Shown here piece after piece: positions 12,670 through 23,661 of a stretch of DNA of 64,000 bases; position 1 is the stretch's first letter; each line of letters opens with the position of its first letter. Source of the DNA: Torreya grandis (lineage: Eukaryota; Streptophyta; Pinopsida; Cupressales; Taxaceae); assembly GCA_037957365.1 (NCBI GenBank), contig JARHVA010008418.1:334001-398000 (forward strand). Reading direction: 5' to 3'. The notes under the pieces are model-generated. The model did not search any database, was not told the DNA's origin, and worked only from the letters and a program-made list of their open reading frames with translations. The position numbers were made by a program, and so were the translations under genes.

Positions 12670-13861
12670 ACTGAGAATTTATTCAAATAACCTCTCATTA
12701 TACCATTATGGGAGAAATTATCTACAAACAAGGCTTGGATGGCCTCTTATTCCATTACATCCATGGTTCAGAAGCCTCTCACACCATCAAAGAGATACAT
12801 GATGGTATATATGGGGCTCACTCTAGTGACCTCAATGTGGCCAAGTGTATCCTTCACCTAGGTTATTACTAGCCTACCCTTAACCAATATTTCTATGATT
12901 ATGTGAAAAAGTGTGCCAAATTTCAATGGCATGCTAATTTACATCATGTACCTAGCAATAGTCTTCATATTTTTATAGACTTTTAGCCCTTTTCATAATG
13001 GGGTTTCGACTTTATAGGTGAAATCAACCCCCACTCTTCATAATGACATGATTATATCATTATCACAACTAAATATTTCACCAAATAGATGGAGGATATT
13101 CCCCTTGTCTCAATAAAAGATGAAATATTGTCAAATTCATCACCCACTGTATCATCTACCATTTTGGTGTTCCCCATAAGATCATCACCGATAATGGCAA
13201 ATCCTTCAAAAATAAACAAGTTTAAGGCATTTGTGATGTATTTGGTATTAATATTATATTTTCATCACCTTACTACCCACAAGAAAATAGATAAGCCAAA
13301 GCCCCTAAAAAAACCCTTAACAACATGCTTACCAAAATAGTCAATGCCTCAGGTTGGGATTGGCACATTCACATCCCCTTCACCCTATGGGCATATCATA
13401 CTAGCATTTGAAACCCTACTAGTGTTACACCCTTTTCTCTCACCTTTAGAGATGAGGCCATCTTGCCTCTTGAAATCTAAATACCTTCTCTTCGCATATC
13501 TTTGTGTGACCTCATTTTAGAAGATGATTATCATCAATAATGTTTATCCCAACTCAAGTTACTTGATGAGAATCATTTAGTTACTCTTTCCCACATTCAT
13601 GTATATCAAGAGTGAATTAAGTGAGCCTATAAAAAACACCTAAAACTTTGAGAATTCAACATTACAGATCTTGTTCTCAAGGAAAACCAACATGTCACTA
13701 ATATGGATAAAATCAAAAGGGCCAATTTTTTTCTCAATTGGCTTGGACCCTACATCATTACCCATAAGTATAGATTAGGAGCTTATCATTTGTCCTCTCT
13801 CAAAGAAAAACTAGAACCTAAGCCTCTTAATGCTTTGCATCTATATCCATTTTATTTTTAG
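12670..13861 (+). pseudogene. pol: Integrase of element A
   Basis: Integrase that would insert the cDNA. Zn-binding part: 'EIHDGIYGAHSSDLNVAKCI' near 12800, 'LGYY*PTLNQYFYDYVKKC' near 12870. Catalytic core: 'GFDFIGEINPHSS' near 13010, 'IITTKYFTK' and the 'ITDNGKS' block near 13185 with its Asp kept, then frameshifted 'YYPQENR' text near 13270. C-terminal part: 'FFLNWLGPYIITHKY' near 13740 and 'KPLNALHLYPFYF' ending at TAG 13859-13861. Same C-terminus as D ('KPLNELHLRPFFC'). Many stops and indels. Confidence 0.82.
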
Positions 13862-14235
13862 ATAGGGATCACAATCATCATTTCTCTAACTTGAGCTCAT
13901 CCTTTACAGCCACATTTATTTCCCTCTTTTTAGGGGCAACTGACTAAAATTGAATCAAGTGATTATCTATCACAATTATAGCCTAATCTTGAATTGTGGA
14001 TAACATGGCTCTATCAATGGAATGATTTTCATAGTAATTTCCATCTCTTTGATATTGGTTCCTATGGTCATTATCACCTAGAGCTCTCTTTCACCTACTG
14101 AACCTCTATGATAGATTAGTTTTGCCTTCATAAAGGTAATCCATTAAGCATGCATGAAGAAGTATATGTCAAATAAAGTCAAATGAAATAAAAAATCAAT
14201 ATCAAATAAAAAAAATCATAGGTCACTCTTAACAT
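13862..14235 (+). other. Proximal 3' noncoding region of A
   Basis: After the pol stop. Starts with 'tgagctcatcc' in common with the same place in D ('ttgagctcatcc', 56668). No coding signal seen. Confidence 0.4.
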
Positions 14236-14600
14236 TCACAAACTACTCCCTCAAAGGACAACTATTAAATAATCAACTAAAATTGCCAAACATAAGGTAG
14301 ATTGCTCCCTTGAAGGACAACTATCAAAATCGTTTGAAATTAGCACATAAACTTAGACCACTCCCTTGAAGGATGGATGAGTAAAGTATTATTCAAATAT
14401 AGCAATCTCTTGAAAGCTTACCACATCAATCAGCTTCCCTGACCCTCAAGAAAATAGCAAAATTAAAAGTAAAAGAAAAAGCAAAAAAATTTTGAAAGTT
14501 GTAATCAACTTTTATAACATTAGTAATCTTGGAAAGCTATAATAATCTCTCCTTATTAGACTTCCTATATCAATCAGTCTACAATTTATATATGGACATA
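14236..14600 (+). repeat. Triple 'CTCCCTTGAAGGA' repeats plus 'ATCAATCAGYYT' pair
   Basis: Three spaced copies of a motif like 'tagattgctcccttgaagga' at about 14242, 14298 and 14354, followed by two of 'cttccyatatcaatcagtct' type at about 14423 and 14563. The same three-plus-two arrangement occurs in D at 56883-57126, so it is a conserved noncoding block of the family. Confidence 0.75.
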
Positions 14601-15430
14601 GACTTATTTATACTACCTCTTTGGACATCTATAGAAAAGGCATACTAGTCTTGCTAACGGTTCTAGTTTCACCCATTCTCCCTCCACACATCATATGTAA
14701 GGGATTATGAGTTTACTTGACACAATGTTATTAGGATCCCTATCTATCAACTAAGCCTACTAATGCAAAGCATCTGAAAGGCTTATTTTCACTAAGCCAA
14801 TCTAATTTTGGGTTTCATGTCAGTCTTTACCAATGAAAAGGCATCATGTTATTTCTCTTATCTTTTATTAGTTTATGTAATACTATCAATATAAACATGA
14901 ACAATAAATTTCACATCAAATTCATGAACATCATGAGCTATGTCATCAAGCATCAACATATATTCATCAATAAGTCAAACACAATGTCAATATATCATAA
15001 CAAACCATGAAAATCAATCACATCATAACCCATAAGCATGTTATTACACTATCAATAGCATAAACCAAAGAAGCTAAGAATAATATCATGGCATATACCA
15101 TTTCCCATTTCACCCATATAACCATAAATAAAGCAATAACATATATCCATCCATAACATATCCTATCATAACCATAAATCACAAACATGAACATCACATG
15201 CCTAAACTACTGAATCAAATAACCATAACCATGAGCATCCATGACCATAAATCACAAACATGAAAATCACATAAACTATAGGCATCCATCACATACATCA
15301 AATCATAAAAAAATGATATATGTCACAATGTGTTAGCTCTCTCTTAAAACATATACATCTTGCTACATCAACACACAATTTGGTATCAAAATAATACATC
15401 AAAATAACATATCCTAAATCATGAGCTTGC
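14600..15430 (+). other. Noncoding, low-complexity CAT/ATA-rich segment of A
   Basis: From about 14880 the sequence is built from words like 'catcaa', 'cataacc' and 'aacatga', with a near-repeat 'accataaatcacaaacatga' at about 15171 and 15244. No gene recognised. Confidence 0.5.
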
Positions 15431-15479
15431 ACTACTACCATTGGCCCCATATGTGCCTACACCTATACCTAGTGGTGGT

Positions 15480-16240
15480 CCCCCTAGGATCCCTATTTGT
15501 CATACTATAGAATCCCACTAACCTAAATTATCTATCAATGGCCCACCAACCAAGCTCACTATGTACTATGCATACCTCATAGCCTAGGGTATCTAGTTTA
15601 TCACCATGGCCTAAGAATATCTAAGCTCCCATATAGTGGCTAAGTAGCATGCTCTAGGCATTGAATTAGGTGATCCTATAGTTTCCCTTATCCCTATAAG
15701 ATATACCCTCATGAAATCCCTTTTTTTAACCATGGAAAGGAAATACCATAATAAATAGCCCCCAATTGAGTTAGGTAGCATAAACATTGTCAACATCATC
15801 ATCATCATTATGATCAGGCATCTATGTGATGGAGCCATCTAGTATAATAGGCCATACTCGAAACTACCTACATGGTACCATGCTTGAGTATGATCATCAC
15901 CATAGATCATCTCTATAAAATCATCTACCTCTTTACCCTCTATCTGATATAATGCCTCTCCTCAAATTGGTAGATGAGTGATCCTATGCACATCCTTTGG
16001 TAGGATGGTGATCTCTCTAGTTGACATCTAAAATGTGTTCATCATAAGGTCCCATCTCTTGATGAGCATGATTATCATCACAAGGTCTCTTGGTAGTGTT
16101 GATAATGTTTCATTACACCTAATCCCACATCTTTCATGTGCTACCACTCCTCTACATCATGGCATCTTAGACCTTGGTAAAGAGTACTGACACCTAGTCT
16201 CTCAACCTAATCTATTCTCTAGCTTGCAAGCATAGCATAC
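15480..16240 (-). pseudogene. Antisense plant mobile domain (PMD) ORF remnant in A
   Basis: Read on the minus strand, the segment gives pieces typical of the plant mobile domain (aminotransferase-like, PF10536): near 16100-15960 'LIKRWDLMMNTF', 'REITILPKDVHRITHLPI', 'EVDDFIEMIYGDD'; then the longest open stretch 15838-15611 with 'KKRDFMRVYLIG' and 'MPRACYLATIWELRYS'. The order matches the family motif of the type 'RWRPETHTFHLPxGEMTxTLxDV'. PMD proteins in plants are host factors in silencing and development, and Tat elements are known to carry such extra antisense ORFs. Stops and frameshifts make this copy dead. D lacks it at the corresponding place, which accounts for most of the length difference. 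Identification is from memory of the family pattern, not a search. Confidence 0.62.
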
Positions 16241-17220
16241 AACACTATATTTTAGTGTTTTACCTAACACTAAGTACTAAATTTTAGCCTACCCCTAAAC
16301 TAACCCATTTCCATCTTACCCCATCCCTCTAGCCTAGCTACCTACCTACCCTAGCTAAGCAAACCCATAACACTCACCTACCAATCCAACCAATTCCCAA
16401 AAAATACACTTTTTTTCTCCTCTAGCTAAACAACACACTACAAAGTCTACCTTCTAACTCCCAGCACTCAAAATTCCTAAACCCATACCCTCAACCATTG
16501 TTAATCACCTATGGATAATTATCCCCTTAGGTTTGATTGATGATGATCACGTTGAACCATCGCTGATCACTATCTCCACCCTAATGGTGGAGACTCAAAC
16601 CCAATACCTCCTACTAAAACCTAAATCAAACATCTACAAACTCTATAAAAAAACCTAATACCTATTCCCACAACAAAACCCCAACCCCATTTCCAAATCA
16701 AGAGAATCCATAAACTTGATTTTCCCAAATTCTCTTCTCAATCACATCCCACCTAAAACCCCACCTATGACTTCCACAACAAGCCTAAAATAGCACAATC
16801 CCTAAACAATCTTAAAACTTACCCTAATTAGCAATTTAATCACATCTCCTACCTCATTCTAGGAGTGTTAACATGTCAACAGGCCTCATCCAACCACTCT
16901 ACCACATATTTGACCTACCTCTATCCTCTCGATCCTCACTGAACAAGTACACCACTAGCTCAATTTTACCTTAGCAACCCTTAGCCCACCATATGCAAAA
17001 ATTGCTACAATTCACTAGATTGAAATCACAAAATTCCAAATGAGTGAAAATGACACTCACTTTTTACTTTTATCTCATCAAATTTTAGGGTTTTACCTTG
17101 ACCTTCACTAGTTAGGGTGACTGACACTAATCGACCATTGGAGAATTCCCCTAACCATCACTAATTAGGGTCCCCACCTCATGTTTTTGTCACCTACCAA
17201 CAACTAACCTAATTGCTTAG
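16241..17220. other. Noncoding segment of A upstream of the antisense ORF
   Basis: C/A-rich on the plus strand; lies 5' of the antisense PMD remnant so it could have been its promoter and leader (inference). It holds further copies of the 'ggtgatgatcac' type inverted-repeat motif at about 16540-16600 and 17108-17170, like those in the LTRs. Confidence 0.45.
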
Positions 17221-17984
17221 CCATATATTTCCCATATGGGAAGAACTACATTTGGCTTGAAATTTTATTGGATATTGTATCCACATAACCATGTAGGTAG
17301 CATCCACATGCCTTGTGCACATGGAGTCAGCTCAGTCATGACCACCAATTCCATAACCTTGTCACCTCACCATTGGTCTATTTTGGCCTATTTAGTGCAT
17401 AAGTTTGCAACACTTTTTTTCTTAGTCCCTTAACCATAGTGATAACATTACCATGTTGACCCTTTTGCATTTTTTGCCACCTCACACATAACAACCTACT
17501 TGTGTCTCAATGGGAGTACTTCCTATGTCATATATTCATGACACTTAACCCATTTTGTCTTCCTTAGGAGTACTTCTTACCTTGGATACCCATCAAGAAC
17601 ACGTAACTCACTTAAGAACTTTTGTTTATGAGTTTTCCTAGCCACCACACCTTTTGATGGTCATGTGGTTCACTTGTCACTTATTCTCCATATCACTGAC
17701 CCTTACTTTTTATCGACATTAGCAATTTTAGTCTTTTGTGTGATCTCAGCTGTCACACCATTTTGTTACATTTTGTGTGCAAGTTTGTGTCTCACATGCC
17801 CAATGCTTATTTTATCACCTACCTTCTGACCTAACATCTACCTATTACCAAACATGTACTCACCTACGTTACACCTCACCATCTCTTGATTTGAGGGGGG
17901 AACACCTCCTCCTACTCTTGGGCCAAGCAGGTCTAGAGCCAATCTCCATTTTTGTTTTTGTGATTCTTCATGCAAGCCACATAA
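17221..17984 (+). other. Distal 3' noncoding region of A
   Basis: Aligns by eye with the D segment before its 3' LTR: 'atgtaggtagcatccacat' near 17294 corresponds to 'atgtaggcagcactcagat' in D, and 'ttgaggggggaacacctcc' at 17891 to 'ttgaggggggaatacctca'. No coding content. Confidence 0.55.
17893..17902 (+). promoter_or_regulatory. Conserved second polypurine tract, A
   Basis: GAGGGGGGAA, about 98 bp before the 3' LTR; the identical 10-mer occurs in D at 58587-58596. It could act as an extra plus-strand primer site. Confidence 0.5.
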
Positions 17985-17999
17985 CAAAAAGGGACAAAA
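17985..17999 (+). other. Polypurine tract of A
   Basis: CAAAAAGGGACAAAA directly before the 3' LTR, where the plus-strand DNA primer must lie. D has GACAAAAAGGGGCAAA in the same place. Confidence 0.8.
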
Positions 18000-19414
18000 T
18001 GTAGACACTAGAAAATTGCACACATGATCTTAGTCATTGTAATACCTTTGCTTTTTCTTGAACCTCTATTGACTATACCTATAATTTTGATGAACCTACC
18101 TAGCCTAACCTATTTACCTAATCCATAGTCAATTTAGTCACTTTTCTAGATTAACTCACCTTTTCACCCATTTAACCTATCTTTTTCCCAAGTCCTCGAC
18201 CAGTGATAGTCAAGGTGATCAGTGATGGTCACCCTAACTGGTGACAATCAAGTTGGATAGCCTAGAATCAGCATGTAACCTACATGCAAACTACCACCTT
18301 GATTTTCTAAATATATTAGTTTAAATTTGATTATGATCCATTTTCATGGATGACTTATATTTAGAAGCCTTCTTTAATTTTAGTTTGGACAACCACTTCC
18401 ACCTCTTACTTATGCCTATAAGAGAGAGAGGCATGGGAGGTCAAACCATTTACAATTGTTATCAAGAGCTCTTTGTATCCATAATCTCTTTTTATAGGTC
18501 AATTAGGAAAATCTACATTATCAAGTTCTATCAACCATCACATAGGGATTCTACTTACCATCGAATCTCCACTAAGCTCCCAAGTACCATTACACTACTA
18601 GAATCAACCAAAATTTTTCTAATAGGTAAATCCACCCCAACCACCTGCCAACTAATTTTTGGTAAGACAAGTATTTATTTTCTTATATTCTTTTACTAGG
18701 TTTTATTTCCAAACCTAAGCTATCTCCTAGAATCCACTTCCTATATCCCATCAATCATCAAACCTAAACCCTAGTTTCACTTTAAAATTCATTGATAGGA
18801 AACCAATGATGGTTACCTGACTAGTGATGCTTAACCTCAACTGATGATGGTCACTTGACCGGTGATGGTTACTATTGACCAGTGATGGTCACCTATAGTG
18901 CCAAAACCAAAAAGTTAATTTGACCCTCTTACACCCAACCAAATCACTTTTTTATGTCCTTACCTGTTCATAGACCCCTTTCTAATTTTTTGAGCCATAA
19001 CCCAAAATGTTAGTACTAGTACTAATTAATTTATCATTAATTAGATCATTTATAGTCTCTTTTATGAATAAGCTTTTCTTGTATTTGTTTTTAGTAATCT
19101 TATGTTATTGATGCAAGTATCTTCTTTCCAGTTTTATCAACTTGGTTGTTTAAAATAGATGGATTGTCAACCCTTAAGAAAGATCTTGATTCCAAGATCT
19201 ATCTCCCACTAGGAAATCCACCCAAATATTCATCTAATAAATAAGTTCACTTCAATACTTTCTTATCTATAGGTCATCCTCCCAAGCCAAATAAGATCTC
19301 TTCATAGTCTTTTCATTCAACATATGCACAAACAAATAGGTATTCCTATCACAACCTGTATTAAGTTTCTTTTCTCTCTTTCTTTAGAACTTAAGTGAAA
19401 ATTTACATGAAATA
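18000..19414 (+). repeat. 3' LTR of element A
   Basis: 1415 bp copy of 3217-4633, beginning TGTAGACACT; its end reads GAAATA, a CA to TA change of the expected terminus. Followed by the target duplication ATGTC. Confidence 0.9.
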
Positions 19415-20737
19415 ATGTCCACATTTAAAATGGAGCTCACAACTCCATTAAGGAAATTTTGGATACTGAAAGACAAATCACCTCTGATAGAGATTTCATT
19501 AACCATGAGAGTGTAAATCTATTCAAAAAATTGTTTAAGGATGACTTCAAAAGAAATATCAGATTTGAATAAGAATTTCTTCATGTTATTATGAAATTTG
19601 TTACCCAAGAACATAATGTAGCTCTTATTGTAGCCACATCCAATGAAGTCCTCAAATTTGTCATCTCCAAAATGAATCTAGATAAGTCTATTGGACTTGA
19701 TGGTTTCTTGATAGCTTTTTTTCATAAATTATGAGACATCATTAGAGATGATGTGGTTGACATGATCAATGAGTTCATTTAATCTACTCGAATGATAAAT
19801 AAATTTAACCATACATTCCTTGTTTTAATTCCCAAGGAGGGAGTGGTGAACTTTTATGATTTCTATCCAATCAACTTGTACAACTCTATCTATAATATTA
19901 TTGAAAAGATATTTTATATAAGGTTATATCCAATCATGGAAGTTATTATTGAGGCTCAGTAAGGGGGTTTAGTTTTAGGAACACAAATTCAATATGGGAT
20001 TATTGTTGTTCATGAATGAATTCACTCCATGGATAAGAGTAATAGTGTTGGAATGGTGATAACATTAGACATGGATAAGGCTTATGATAGACTAGATTGT
20101 AACTTTTTAGGTACAGTCATGAGCTAATTTGGATTCCAAGATAAATTTAGTAAAAATATCAAGTCTTGTATCTCCTGTTACATGTTTTCAATTCTTGTTA
20201 ATGGAGTTTCCCAAGGTTTTTTTAGGAGTGGCAAAGGAGTGAGACAAGGTGATCACCTATCCCCTTCCTTTTAATCATTATGGCTAAATATTTGAGTATA
20301 TTTATTTCAAATGTAGTCATAATAAGAGAGTTGTAAGGTTTTAATCCAGCTAAAAATGTTGATATGGTATTTCATCAATAACTCATTAATGATATCATTA
20401 TTTTGGTTGAGGCATCCATTTAGGAAGAAAGAGTTATAAAAAAAATCAAGTTATGTATAAATAAGATTCAAATTAACAGGTACATTTGATAAGAGTTTTA
20501 CTTAATATTTTAACATACCTTTGTGCAGATAAATAATAAATGCTCAAATCCTAGGCTGTTAAATCAAGCTTATGCCTTTGTCATACTTGGGCATGCCTCT
20601 CTTTAGCAATAATCTACCAATTATTGCTTGGAATCCATTTGTTTAAAGTATTTAAATAAAATTGGTAGGTTATAAAGGGAATATTTATCTCCAATGGGAA
20701 AATTCTTTCTTATCAAAAGCATTTTTTAGAGTCTCCC
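19415..20737 (+). pseudogene. LINE ORF2, reverse transcriptase part (middle fragment)
   Basis: RT of the LINE, resuming the frame broken at 3216. Motifs in order: 'NHESVNLFKKLFKDD' (19500 on), 'KSIGLDGF' near 19690 (usual 'KSPGPDGF'), 'FNHTFLVLIPK' near 19803, 'FYPINLYNSIYNIIEKI', 'GMVITLDMDKAYDRLD' near 20055 with the first catalytic Asp, 'GVRQGDHLSPS' near 20240. The FADD-type catalytic box near 20389-20403 reads 'LINDIIIL', so the first Asp is Asn. Stops throughout. The piece ends at 20737 where element B begins. Confidence 0.85.
20733..20737. repeat. Target site duplication of element B, left
   Basis: CTCCC left of B, partner CTCTC at 29466-29470 (4 of 5 identical), both inside the LINE. 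Confidence 0.65.
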
Positions 20738-23661
20738 TGATCCAAAGACATTGAGGAAATGTCATCACTCTCATCATACTCTTGTTCATTATGCCAACTG
20801 GTCATAATGCACATGTTCTAAATTATCCTTGATTCCAACTAATCCTCCCCTTATTTGGATGTACTTGATGGTATTAACCATTAATTACTAATACTTGAAC
20901 TAATTTATAATCACTTGATATTAGTATACTCTGTCAATGATTTTCACCTTAAATGCATATCTCACAATACTCATTTATTTAACAAACTTGAACTCATACC
21001 TATAATGATTTTTCACTAGATAATCACTCCTTAGGATTCAAATTCCAAATATTGTTCAATATAGGAAAAAATTTCTTAACATATTTGGTAGAACCCATTT
21101 TAACTACTCTAACAGCTCAGACTTTTACTCAACACCTTTTGGCACAATGCTTCACTACGCTTGCCAAGTCCAATAGCCTTGTTTTCGTACTTGTGATTTC
21201 TCTAAAAAATCCATGCACTATTTGAAAATTTGAAACTACATATAGATTCCCCTCACTTATATACTAATTCATATACATTTTCATGAGCTAATTATACTTT
21301 TAGACCCCTTTTCCTTCATTAGACCTTACCAATTAGGCCTCATTCTAGCCCTATTACAACTCAATCTTTGATATCCATAATTTTCCATACTATAATGGTA
21401 TCAAAATGATTGAAAAAATTGATCCATGTCAAAACCCTCCTAAATACAAAGTTTATTTAAGAGTTAAGGATTAAAATATCTTTTATGGCCTAAACCCTAA
21501 ATCTAGGGGCTTTAAATCATGCACCCAAGCCGAGAGCTTATTTATTACATATCCTTAGTTGTATAGTGAATCAAGGACCCAAATATATTTAATTAGGTAT
21601 ATCCTAACATGTCCCAACATATCCAATATACTAAAATTCTTTTGACATCTATTTTATGCTTGATATAATTAAAACTCGGGTGACTAGGACTATTTTCCCA
21701 AGACCAAGTAGGACATGTAGTTCACAATAAGCACTTTAAGGTATCTCCTCTGCTACCATTAGGTTTTCTTATATATATTACACCTTTATTAGCATTCACA
21801 TGATTTCACAACACTTTACTCACACTTTCCACCATGCATTAATGTTAAACTAGTTCAAACTATCTGGTAGAACATGGAACATGTTGTATTGATAGGGTTT
21901 TAACTATCAAATCTCACTCAATGACTTTTATCCTATAAGAAACAAAATTTGAGGTTATATACCAAATATTCATGCTATTCCTTAATCCACTCAATATCCA
22001 TCCACTTACCTATGCTTACTTTTACTTCACTATACTTTGCTTCTGATAACAGGCCAAAATTCACTAGAGCTAGTGCTCAACATTCTCTAGCTTTAGTGTG
22101 TCCTAGATTCACCTTGCTTAATAACCATTCTCATATATTCCTCAATATTCTTCCTTTCATTTCTAATTTTTAAAATACTAAACCATTTATAATATTATGT
22201 AACAAAATGGTACTATGTCAATAATTCTAGGTTTGTGTTCATTTAGCCAAAATTAAGATTATCTTAAAGTTTCATCCTTTCCAATTCTTACTAGTATAGA
22301 ATTTCCTATCAAAACAATGATTATTTTCTAATTCATAATGAAGCTTCCCTTATTTATAAATTATACAATCAGCACAATCTAAAAGCATGTAACATATGTA
22401 TCCTTCTAGACTGAGTATCTAAATTATGTATTAGTGTAAAACCTAACCTTCTTTATATTGGTACATTCCTACCAAATCTCTTCCCTTGTATTATTTGTAA
22501 CCAGAACTCAAGGTTCTCATCTCCCTTTCTTTGTCTTGATACATATCTTTCCCAATATTCCAAAAATAAGGTCTTCTATATTTTTAATAGGTTTCATTTC
22601 TTAGCTTAATTGAGTATTTAAAAATCCTTACATGTTCCTCATCAAGATTGTGATAAATATTTCATAATAAGAATTCATTACTTGCTCAAGATAATCTTAA
22701 TATTTATCAATCAAACCTCATTTTAGCAATCTTGCCTCTCATGAGATAATGTACAGACTCTTCCAACATTGAGTTATCAAACCTTATCAAATTGTATAGT
22801 TTCAGATATTACCAATGACATATAGAGATTCATAAACACTAGTTACAAACCATAGGTTGGTATTCAAAAAAATTCTTGGCTGCATTCACTCCCAATACAA
22901 ATGTATTCTCTCCTCCATAGATTTTTACCTTTCCATTTAAGCTTTTGTCTTAAAATACCTACAAGAAGATCTATAGTTGTGAACATTAGGAGTTATTCCA
23001 ACCATATTTAACACAAGAATACCTAAATAACTTTAAGAGACTTAGTTTAACAAACAAAAACTTCTTCATTATTCAAATTGATCATCTTGCTTTACATAAT
23101 ATAGTCCTTAAGAGGACTTTTCAACTTTCTAAGGATTTTGTATCCAATTCCACACTTAGATCCTCCTTGCCTCTCATAGAGGTTTTCTCCTCTCTACCAC
23201 ACCATCTCACTTGCCAAAATGACTCCTCCTATACCATTTTAATGTAAGTTTTTAAACTTAGTTACACCCACTGTTTAACTCTAACTACCTTCATGTACAA
23301 GGGTATCTTTTCCTTGATTTATATGACTTGATTAAAGCATTCAACATGAAAATAAATTATAATACCTTCCTCATGAATTTAATGTACCTCACACACCAAC
23401 TTATTCTCATTACTTCTTGCAACACATGCATTTTACCCCCTTAGACTCAATTGTAATATTTGAATTTTCAAATTTCCTATTTTGGAAGGAAAACTCCTAT
23501 AGACCATATAACTCAACTTCATGACTCCATATAGATTCTAAAGACTAAAATAAACCTAATAATGTCCATTAAACACCTAAACATCAACTTTGACTAGACT
23601 TGACCCTTCTATTGACCAAAAACACAAAATTACTATTTCTTAGCTTGATGTTCCTACATCA
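20738..23661 (-). repeat. Left LTR of element B (3' LTR on the minus strand)
   Basis: 2924 bp, from 'tgatccaaagacattgagg' to 'cctacatca'. It matches 26174-29465 apart from the rearranged start of that copy. No coding potential; AT-rich. Confidence 0.85.

Larger units (their letters stand above)
3217..19414 (+). mobile_element. Element A: old Tat-type Ty3/Gypsy LTR retrotransposon
   Basis: A 16.2-kb element with paired LTRs (3217-4633 and 18000-19414), PBS, gag, protease, RT, RNase H, extra RNase H, integrase, a long 3' noncoding part with an antisense ORF, and a PPT. The LTRs look roughly 85-90 percent identical by eye in the stretch I compared, so it is an old insertion. All coding parts are broken by many stops and frameshifts. 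It belongs to the same lineage as element D: same PBS, nearly equal LTR length, same domain order and shared noncoding motifs. It inserted into the LINE between endonuclease and RT. Unlike D it carries about 2 kb extra between integrase and 3' LTR. Confidence 0.9.

Noticed and set aside
15121..15300. Near-repeats 'accataaatcacaaacatga' as a CRISPR-like or satellite array
   Set aside because: Only two good copies, low-complexity context, eukaryotic element; no regular spacing.
15611..15838. Possibility that the plant mobile domain text is an independent host gene
   Set aside because: It lies wholly inside element A between integrase and 3' LTR, is broken by stops, and has no flanking host sequence.
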